Assembly (NCBI GenBank): GCA_011317545.1
Contig: WUJK01000001.1
Span: forward strand, 3,949,001-4,013,000
Source: Coniella vitis
Lineage: Eukaryota > Ascomycota > Sordariomycetes > Diaporthales > Schizoparmaceae
DNA: 64,000 nucleotides
Direction of reading: 5' to 3'
In this document: one piece after another, positions 56,935-64,000 of the stretch
How positions within the stretch are numbered: the first letter of the stretch is position 1
Layout: the number at the start of each line of letters is the position of its first letter
Notes under the pieces: model-generated
What the model was told of the DNA's origin: nothing
Database searches by the model: none
The model's input: only the letters and a program-made list of their open reading frames with translations
Translations under genes and position numbers: made by a program

Positions 56935-58445
56935 TTAGTCGGCCTTGGGTTTCGAAGCATCCCCGTTCTCGGTCTTCACTGCCTCTGCCTTTGGTTGCTC
57001 GGTGGCAGCAGCAGTGCCCTCAACCTTGGCACCCTCAGCAGCGGCAGGCTTGTCCGCCTTTTCTGCCTTGCCAGCGCCGCGCGCCCGCTGCTTTGCCAGC
57101 TTGGCTGCCCTCCTCTTCTCCTCTGCGATCTTCTCCTTTTCCTTCTCCGCCTTGACCAGCTCCTTGTCCGCCTTGACCTGCCGGATCCTCTCCTCTTTCC
57201 TCTGCCTCCTGTTTCGGAAGCGTGCCTTGCGTCCACCGAGCTTCCATGGTGGCGTGTACATGGTCCTGCTGACCAGGCGACCGATGGCTGCATTGCTTTC
57301 CATGTACGAGTAGTTCTGCCGGTTCAGAATCAGAACCTTTGTGCGCCGCCGCTCAAGCCAGCGCTTCTGTATGAATTCTAGAGGCATAATAAACTTCTTC
57401 TTCTTCTTGGAGCGTGGAGATTTCTGGGCAGATTCCGCCGTGGTAGCCGCATCCGTGACCTCGTTGCCGAGGGCCTCACCCACAAAGGCATCACGAGAGG
57501 TACTCTCGCCGCTAATAGTGTCCTGCGCAGGCGTGACAGCTGCCAATGCCGCCGCTTGCGCGCTGGTCTCTGGGCTGGTAGGCGTGGCATCTAGGCCAGG
57601 CACGCCAGCCTTGGCTGCCCTTGCCGCCTTCTTGGCCGCGTTCGCAGCAGTAGCAGCCTGGTGCGCCTCGGCCAATTCTCGCTTCTTATCCCACGACCAC
57701 AGCCTCTTTTCCATCTTCTTGACATTGTAGAGGCCGCCCTTGCGCAGAATCTGCGTGGGGATGCCGCTGGCCGACATGGCGGGGCTCGGGCCCTTGGCGG
57801 GCTTGCGCACGTGGGCGACCATGCCTAGTTTTCTGCGTCGGGGCTCGTTTCTGGGGTAAGGCAGCGTGTCTTCCTTGTTGAAGGCAACGCCAATGAATTG
57901 CCGGTCTGGATGCAGCTCTGGGTCGCGGTAGTACTTGACGTAGCCAGCTGCCGTGGCGTGGATCGTGTGGTCGCGTCCGCGCATGGCATTCTCACCGGGG
58001 TGCCAAATGGTGCCACGCTGCTTGAAGATAATGTTGCCGGGGATGACATATTGGTCTGAGTATTACCGCAGTGGACTTGTAAGCTTCAATGTCTTCCGGC
58101 TCATATGCACCATCGCATGCGCAATCTGCCAGCACAAAGGCACGTGGGTGTTTTGGGGGGGGGGGTGCCAGCCAGTTCAACGCTGAGAAACATACCACCG
58201 GTCCTCTTCGCGCCCAACTTCTTTGCTAGCGTCTTCTTGTTCGGTATTCTGTAAGCACCCTGCGACTTGACACTGGCATAACGCCTCCCGGCTACGAATG
58301 CGCTGCCATCTGCCGACCGCGCCGTGACGGGTATCGAGGGTATCGCGGGTCGTATCGGGAGTGTGAAGGTGGCCATGACCGGCCGGTAGCCGCCACTGGC
58401 GACAGCAGCAGCCTGCAGCGGCCGCTGCAGTTGGGGGAGCCGCAT
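56935..58445 (-). CDS. MRPL27: Mitochondrial large-subunit ribosomal protein bL27m (MRPL2 type), 456 aa, two exons
   Basis: Exons on the minus strand are 58445-58196 and 58055-56935, with a 140-base GTATGT...CAG intron. The join restores 'RTGDQYVIPGNIIFKQRGT', the core of bL27. The first ~55 residues are Arg/Ala/Ser-rich without acids, a mitochondrial presequence; processing is likely before 'YASVKSQGAY'. The conserved bL27 domain covers about residues 55-150, ending 'AATAAGYVKYYRDP'-like. A long C-terminal extension (about 300 residues; Ala, Lys and Glu-rich, coiled-coil prone) is a known feature of fungal MRPL2. The protein sits near the peptidyl-transferase centre of the mitoribosome. It is divergent from LCL2. 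Confidence 0.95.
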
Positions 58446-58885
58446 TGTGTTGTGGACAATGTGTGGGCGGGCGGGCTCGCTGGGGGGGGGTTCCTCAAAC
58501 ACGTCGAGCTGCACTCACTCGATTACTCGGCCTGGTGTTGATGCACCCCAGCTCTAGAGGGAAAAATGTCGTCGTTTCGCCTAGCACTGCGGTGCTGAGT
58601 CAGCTACTGTTGATAACGATAAGAGCTTGGTTGCGCCGTTGTACATACTAGTACGGTTGTACCCGCGGGATGCTGCTGTACTATGCACATCGTCCCATGG
58701 TACATAGTACTATGTAGCGGAGTTGGGGAATTGGCCAAGTTGTTCGTGCCGGGGGCTACTTTCGCTTCTACAGACACGCTCACACTTCCCGGCGACTTGC
58801 CCATTCTTTCCAATCCACAAGTACAAGCTGCAAAGCGAGCAACACATTCTTTGGCTGCGGAAAGCAGATCGTTATCTTATTCATA
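58446..58885. promoter_or_regulatory. Divergent promoter of bL27m and LCL2 with a perfect 16-base palindrome
   Basis: 440 bases between head-to-head genes. At 58701-58716 lies TACATAGTACTATGTA, a perfect palindrome made of two overlapping, opposed copies of the dispersed 9-base word, 170-185 bases before the LCL2 start. Confidence 0.55.
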
Positions 58886-59328
58886 ATGCATCTTCCAATT
58901 TCCTTCTCTCTTCTTTTTGCCTTCCTGGGCCTCGCCAGTGCGCAGTTCAATCTCTTTGAGCAAATGTTTGGCGGCGGCGGCGGCGGCGGTCAACAGCAGC
59001 ACCACCATCACCAACAACAAAACGGTCCTTCTGATTCATCTTTCTACAGATCACAAGTTGACAGGGGTATGTTGTCTCTTCCCTCCAATCGACGAAGGAA
59101 AATCAGACCAGCTAACACTACGCATTACGAAAAGCCCACTGCAGCAACTACCTCTGCCCCGATACCCTTGCATGCGTGCACTTCCCACACCACTGCCCTT
59201 GCGCCTGGCCAAGTCACGAGGACAAATTTGAGCTAGCAGACGGGCAGCGTATCTGTGTCTCCAAGGGCGGATTCAAGGAAGGAGAGGCTGCTCGAAAGGT
59301 GGAACTGGCGCGCAAGGGACTGCTATGA
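58886..59328 (+). CDS. LCL2: Long chronological lifespan protein 2 (LCL2), 124 aa, two exons
   Basis: Exons are 58886-59066 and 59135-59328, joined across a GTATGT...AAG intron in phase 1. A signal peptide (about residues 1-19, ending 'GLASA') is followed by 'QFNLFEQMFGGGGGGG' and a Gln/His run, which is the normal LCL2 low-complexity start. The second exon carries the eight-cysteine-type core: 'CSNYLCPDT-ACVHFP-HCPC-WPS-EDK', then 'G-RICVSKGGF'. The length matches the family (about 120 aa). LCL2 is a probable ER-lumen or secretory-pathway protein tied to ER-associated degradation and chronological lifespan in yeast. Confidence 0.95.
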
Positions 59329-59868
59329 GGCATTCGTGGACCGATAGAACTTTGTGGAAATGAATGAAGAAAATAGGGCAAACATGAAATGACAGCATTA
59401 TGTATTTCTCTCTGTTCCAATAGATGCTGTACTTGGTCTTCCAGATGTCAGCATGAAACGTCAACAAGGTGCACGCCAGATTGAAGCAGAGTGGTGCAAT
59501 TACTGTCCGAATTATCAAGCTCCCTAGAGGACTTCAGAGTAAGATGATCTGCAGCCACTTCTCTTCTACTTGCTCTACAAACGGTGTACTTTACTCTGCC
59601 TCAATTACCCAGACGCTGTGCTTGCCATGTAGCCCTGCTTGACTCTTGGAAACCGCATCAAAAAGGGCGGTCCCAACCAGATGAAAACGCCCGACCAGTG
59701 CCCCTGTTCCTCTTTCGCTAGGAAGGAAAAAAAAGCAATAGCAGAAATTCGGAAAGTAGAGATCATTCCGCAAAGTGGATGTAGAAACCAGAGTCATGTG
59801 TTTCGGGCGACGTGCCAGTAAGCCAAAGCCACTCTCTTGTCCCGACTTGTTCATAACAGCATCTAAGC
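59329..59868. other. Convergent 3' region (LCL2 / phosphatase inhibitor 2)
   Basis: 540 bases without a gene between two convergent stop codons. Confidence 0.5.
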
Positions 59869-60729
59869 TTACTTGGCGTTGAGACCAGCTGGCAGTGGCG
59901 GCATGGGAGGAACGGTACTTCCATTGCCCTGCTCCTCTTCTCCATCGTCTTCATCAAGCAGCTCATCCAGGTCTTCAGGATGGCCCAGAAGCTGCGTAAC
60001 GTCCTTCATCTCATAGTGCTTCTTGCGCATCTCCTCAAAGCGCCGGTGCTTCTCGCGCTCTTCAGGAGACAGGCCAGTCTGCTCCTCATCATCGACAACG
60101 TGCACACGGCTGCCGCTGCCGCTGCCAGAGTGCTTTCTCTTCTTTTGGGCAATCTCGACTTCGTCAGCGGGGACCTCTGGGACAGCCTCTTCAGGCTCGC
60201 CGAGGGACATAGCGGGGATCTCGTCTTCATTGTGGCCCTTGGATCCTCTGTTGTTGCCCGTGGTATCCTCCTCGTCCATTTGCTCGTCGTCGCTTGGATC
60301 TTCAGCTGGGTCGTAGTGCTTGGCGTAAGGCGTCTTGGGCTCCGTGATCTTCATTGTGCTTGTGCGCTCTTGTTCCGTCAGATACAGGTTGGCCTCATCC
60401 CACTTGATGCGTGGGTCAGCCTCGTCAGGGTCGGCGAGGGAGGGCGTGCGGGAGCTCTGGCGTCGCGAGCCGGCTGGGCGGCTGCCGGCCGTTGAAGAGG
60501 AGCGTCTGTGACCGGCGTTGATCTTTGTATTTTCTATAGTGACCTCCTTTTCAGAAATGCTGCGTTCTGGACTTGCGCGGGTGGCAACAGCGGGCGTGAA
60601 GCCGCTGGTGGCATTGGGGGAGATGGGAGGCGAGCGCTGGAACGAGTTCTTGAGGATGCCCTTGGGCCGCTTTGCGTTGGCTGGGGGCGGCGAGTGCGGG
60701 ACGGGACTGGTGCTCTCGACAGTTGCCAT
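59869..60729 (-). CDS. GLC8: Protein phosphatase inhibitor 2 (IPP-2/Glc8 family), 286 aa
   Basis: Single exon; the frame continues upstream to 60969 but the ATG at 60729 (context GCCATG, 'MATVE') starts the conserved part. 'KGILKN' at residues 23-28 is the PP1-binding KGILK motif. 'RIKWDEANLYLTEQER' and 'ITEPKTPYAKHYD' follow; the 'PKTPY' threonine is the GSK3-type phosphorylation site that switches inhibitor 2. Then come an acidic tail and 'SPEEREKHRRFEEMRKKHY', the helix that binds PP1. It regulates protein phosphatase 1 (Glc7 in yeast), affecting mitosis and glycogen. Cytosol and nucleus. No oddities beyond normal disorder. Confidence 0.95.
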   Translation of the reverse strand: MATVESTSPVPHSPPPANAKRPKGILKNSFQRSPPISPNATSGFTPAVATRASPERSISEKEVTIENTKINAGHRRSSSTAGSRPAGSRRQSSRTPSLADPDEADPRIKWDEANLYLTEQERTSTMKITEPKTPYAKHYDPAEDPSDDEQMDEEDTTGNNRGSKGHNEDEIPAMSLGEPEEAVPEVPADEVEIAQKKRKHSGSGSGSRVHVVDDEEQTGLSPEEREKHRRFEEMRKKHYEMKDVTQLLGHPEDLDELLDEDDGEEEQGNGSTVPPMPPLPAGLNAK

Positions 60730-63700
60730 GGCTGCGACGCGTCTCGTGTTCTTGTTCGTGTTCTTGTTGTTGTTGTTTTGGTTATCGAGGCTCGTAAAGT
60801 CGGTGGGATCTTGGTCGCTGCTGGTGGAGAGAGTGATAATGACGATGATGATTGAGCTCGCGGGGAACGCTAGGGATGAAGAGAACGGAGCTTTGGTTGG
60901 GTGGTGTGAAAGTGGGGAGAGCAGCAGAATGACGCCTGCCCTGATGGTGCGGCATGGCACTAGAAGCACAAGCGTTGCTTGCCAGGATTATGTGGGCGGG
61001 GACCCCAGGCAGGGGCCTCAAGCACTGCCGTATACTTCTGTATCGATGACCTGCTCTGTGGTTTCTTGGCTCAGGCGACATCAATCAGGACCCAGAGCGA
61101 AACCCTGGATTCACCACAAAACACCTCCAGACGACATCTGCACGTGGCAGCAGGCAACCCAGAGCAACGCTTGTTGAAAGGCAGAATTTGCGTGGCTTGC
61201 AAACTCTTGCAGACTCTTGCAAATCAGCAGGCCTGCTCAGGTTGTTGCGACTGCCTTCTCGTATCGGGTCTGGCGACCAACCAGTCGAGTCTTCCAGCGC
61301 CAGGAACAAAAAGGCCGCCGTCAGCAGGTCGCCGCACCCTGGACTGTCGTGTGACAATGCGCGTCCTGAGTCTTTCGGGGCGACTAAATGCGTTGTGTGT
61401 CTTGTCTGCTGCCTACCCAAGGATCGTTGAGCCCGGGTGGAGGCCCAAAGAGCGGTTGTTGCAGAATACATGAGAACATATCGGTATGCAATGCCCCGTA
61501 GCCATGCATTCTTGATCGCCGTTGCTACTATGTACGCATGGTCTGACAAGCTGGCTGGCGGGCTGGCTCGGCCTGCTCCCTTCCTGGCTCGGGGATCTGT
61601 TGGCTCTGCTGCAAGAGTGCTGATCCCCATGCACTCACGATCTCCGAGTGGCCTGGCCGGTTCGTTAGAACAGTCTCATCGCGATGCTGGAAACGCTGCC
61701 ATTCCCTCGATTCCGGATCACTGGTGCCACGTCGCACCCGTGTAGTCCTTGCCAGTAAAGCCCAACGGGGTCCAAGGAGCAGATTGAGGTCTTTTCCGGT
61801 GCACCAACACTTGGCGTAGCAAGGCATGACAAGATAATAACGCAGCTACTGCAATGTTGACGTGATATAACAGCAGTGCTCCCCGTCTCGCTTAAGCCAA
61901 ATACGGCGGCTCGCATTGTACTGACCTTGTACAGATCTCTGCAATGCGTCTGTATCGGATACCACGCACTTGAACGGGCAGAATGCTTGGATACCTGCTG
62001 GTTCTACGATGCCTTTTTTTTTTTCTAAACACCAGAGTTGAAGCGGTTCTTACTATGCTCACTGCCTTGCAGCACCTGGTTTTTGAAGATCGCATCAATC
62101 AGCCATGACGAGCTAGTAGGGTAACTAGGCCTGTGACTGCCCGCGCAACAACAACTTGAACTGCCGATTGAACAACATGGAGAATACATATACCTCGAGA
62201 ACCACCAGCTGTGCTATGCTGGAATTTGCAGGGGATCTTAAAGGCATTGCGTGATAACGCAACGCATGCCTTCAGTAGTACTATAGTACTATGTACTTAA
62301 GCCCACCATCAGCCCCACGGGACCGTGCGCAGCCTCGTCTAAGTCAAGCCGGCATAGCCTCGTCCTTCTGAGCACTCTAGATTATTGATTGTTGGCTTGC
62401 ATGTTTTGCTTACATCACTCTCGAAGAGATACTTCTCCCAATTATCATTCAAACTTGCCAGAGTCAAATGGTTACACAGAAATCCCATAGTTTCTGTTTA
62501 TTTGCCAGCTTTGTTTCCTGCTCAGCTATTGTTGACAATCAGCTTGGGCTGGGCTCAGAAATGCATTGGCACCAGAACCTGATGTTTTTCCTCAAGAAAA
62601 TCGCGAAAACAAGGTAGCTTGAGGTGGAACTGTGCCCAGCAACTCTCGCTCAAGGGCAGTGACCACGGAGCCCGACGTCAGGATGTGCCTTTGTCGGCAG
62701 AGGTTTTGCAAGACTGGAATTCCTGGTGTGCCACCCACCAAACGTCCGTTACGGGACAAATTCGTAAAGCAGTGGTCGCTTTGGAAAACTGCTTTTGACA
62801 GGTGGAATCCTTCAGGATTGGCGATAATCCATATCGAGGGATACAAAACATCATTTTGGCCCCGGAGGCTGCTTACATACTTCCCACGCGATCCTGCGGT
62901 GGGAGGAGCTGGCGATGCCCGGAAATAAATCTCGCGATACGGGCACGCAATACTTGAGTCCCGTACGTCTTGAAGTTATCGTCGAATCAATGCTGTTGTT
63001 TTCAAAACTATGATACTTGTGCCTATGCTCAGCAAGAGGCTCTGGTGTAGCTGAACACACCAGGATGCATGTGGCACATTTCGACTCCTGGTCGTCAGGC
63101 GTGCACAATGTTCACCGGTTTCGTTCCGATCTGCTTACGTGTGCGTTACTATACACATACTTCAAGATACAAGGGACTGAATGGTGTACACGATAGACAT
63201 GATCGAATTACACATATCCAAGGATGCCTTGGTCACAGGAATGCCCCTGTAATCCATTATAGCTAGACAGTAAACCAGTGTTTGCGCCACCCATAACTGA
63301 TTTCAAAAGTCCATTGTTGTCATGTCTGTCAATCTCGGCGCTTATATGCACATGTCTTCGCGACGTTTCAGAAGCACCATAAACACACAAAGTACAAAAG
63401 CTACCTAACAGCGCAGAACGTAACTGAGGCTCTGAGAAAATACTAGGCTCACCCAAATCTGGTGCCTGCGTAGAACCCCTGCTGAAATAGGATGGAGGGC
63501 CTACCCGCATGCATGACAATTCGGCAGCTCAGCCCGTCCACGACGACGGCCACGACCCATGCGTCGTCTCACCACGAACCAACGTGCATTTTTTGAAATG
63601 CTATTGATGCAAGCACTGCCCGCTCCCAAGCTGCAGGGTTTCGCAACATACAAGCAGCAGCCTCGTCCAGAAATAGGAACCGGGTTTCTGTTGCCCAATT

Positions 63701-63837
63701 CGTGAAGTCGCCGAAGCCAAGCCCTTAAGTACTTACTGAAAGATAAAACAGTTGGTATAAAGTCAGTGATCTAACAATGGATTTACTAGCTGTTGAGACG
63801 ATCAGACCATTGCGTTTACCCTCAATTCCTCTTCGCC
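60730..63837. other. Gene-poor interval (3.1 kb)
   Basis: No confident gene. It contains the inhibitor-2 promoter at the left and the promoter of the partial secreted-protein gene at the right. Two dispersed words occur (61527, 62287). An open 103-codon minus frame at 63208-63519 has protein-like composition, but no start context, splice signals or family that I can support. Confidence 0.5.
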
Positions 63838-64000
63838 ATGATGCACCGTCCGTTTCTAGTCGCTGCATTTGCAGCAATTGTTTCGACAAGTGCCCTCGGT
63901 GATATCCTTCCGGACAGCTCAGCAGCCGTGCAAGTACTGGAAGTTCGCCGTGAGACAGCTTCTGACCCCAGGGATGCCCATAGTCTACAGGAACCAGGAA
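63838..64000 (+). CDS. Partial secreted protein (N-terminus only; truncated by window end)
   Basis: ATG at 63838 (a second ATG follows at once) opens a 54-codon frame that runs off the right edge. It begins with a textbook signal peptide: Arg-Pro then the hydrophobic run 'FLVAAFAAIVSTSALG', with cleavage likely near residue 20-22. The following residues ('DILPDSSAAVQVLEVRRE...') include a dibasic-like site. Nothing more can be said about the product without the flanking sequence. Confidence 0.6.
   Translation, partial: MMHRPFLVAAFAAIVSTSALGDILPDSSAAVQVLEVRRETASDPRDAHSLQEPG

Noticed and set aside
1..64000. CRISPR arrays, bacterial operons, rRNA genes, intact transposons
   Set aside because: No regularly spaced repeats, no Shine-Dalgarno-led gene strings, no rRNA-like conserved blocks and no transposase or reverse-transcriptase motifs were seen. 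The window is eukaryotic.

Overview
The window is nuclear DNA of a filamentous ascomycete (Pezizomycotina), most likely a Sordariomycete and plausibly of the order Hypocreales. The reasons are short GT-AG introns of roughly 60-250 bases, single genes with long separate promoters and no operons, two Zn(II)2Cys6 regulators, a cerato-platanin, an Hce2-type secreted protein, an Ecm4-type glutathione transferase and a fungal-style mitochondrial bL27. The order is inferred from overall protein character; no search was run. I can support 21 protein-coding genes plus one weak candidate, and see no tRNA, rRNA, CRISPR array or intact transposon.

Layout. 0.2-0.7 kb: small NTF2-like protein (-). 0.7-5.6 kb: long gene-poor stretch. 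5.6-9.1 kb: cerato-platanin (+), serine esterase (-), ribonuclease T2 (+). 9.1-15.3 kb: gene-poor. 15.3-22.6 kb: Zn2Cys6 regulator resembling the BglR/COL-26/MAL-activator type (+), glutathionyl-hydroquinone-reductase-like GST (+), class 3 lipase (-). 24.7-32.3 kb: FHIP-type subunit of the dynein/early-endosome adaptor (+), lipid-droplet hydrolase (-), multi-pass membrane protein (+). 34.2-37.9 kb: secreted GH5 hydrolase (-) and a T5orf172/DUF1766 protein (-). 40.7-44.6 kb: amino-acid transporter in nine exons (+) and a secreted Hce2 protein in two exons (-). 44.6-50.6 kb: gene-poor, with a large hairpin and possibly decayed coding sequence. 50.7-55.3 kb: an atypical SDR beside a second Zn2Cys6 regulator, both (-). 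56.2-60.7 kb: compact housekeeping block with a small acidic protein (+), mitochondrial bL27 (-), LCL2 (+) and protein phosphatase inhibitor 2 (-). 60.7-63.8 kb: gene-poor. 63.8 kb to the end: start of a secreted protein cut by the window edge.

How the genes fit together. Most are unrelated single-copy genes. Secreted products (cerato-platanin, RNase T2, GH5, Hce2 protein, the partial secreted protein) sit next to gene-poor, repeat-rich intervals, while housekeeping genes are tightly packed. The only pair that looks functionally linked by position is the SDR and its neighbouring regulator.

The strongest unexplained signals are (1) a 9-base word, TACTATGTA or its complement TACATAGTA, found at least 22 times outside every coding exon, including a perfect 16-base palindrome in the promoter shared by bL27 and LCL2; (2) a 58-base inverted repeat at 93% identity near 45.6 kb; and (3) a 19-base inverted repeat between the SDR and its regulator.
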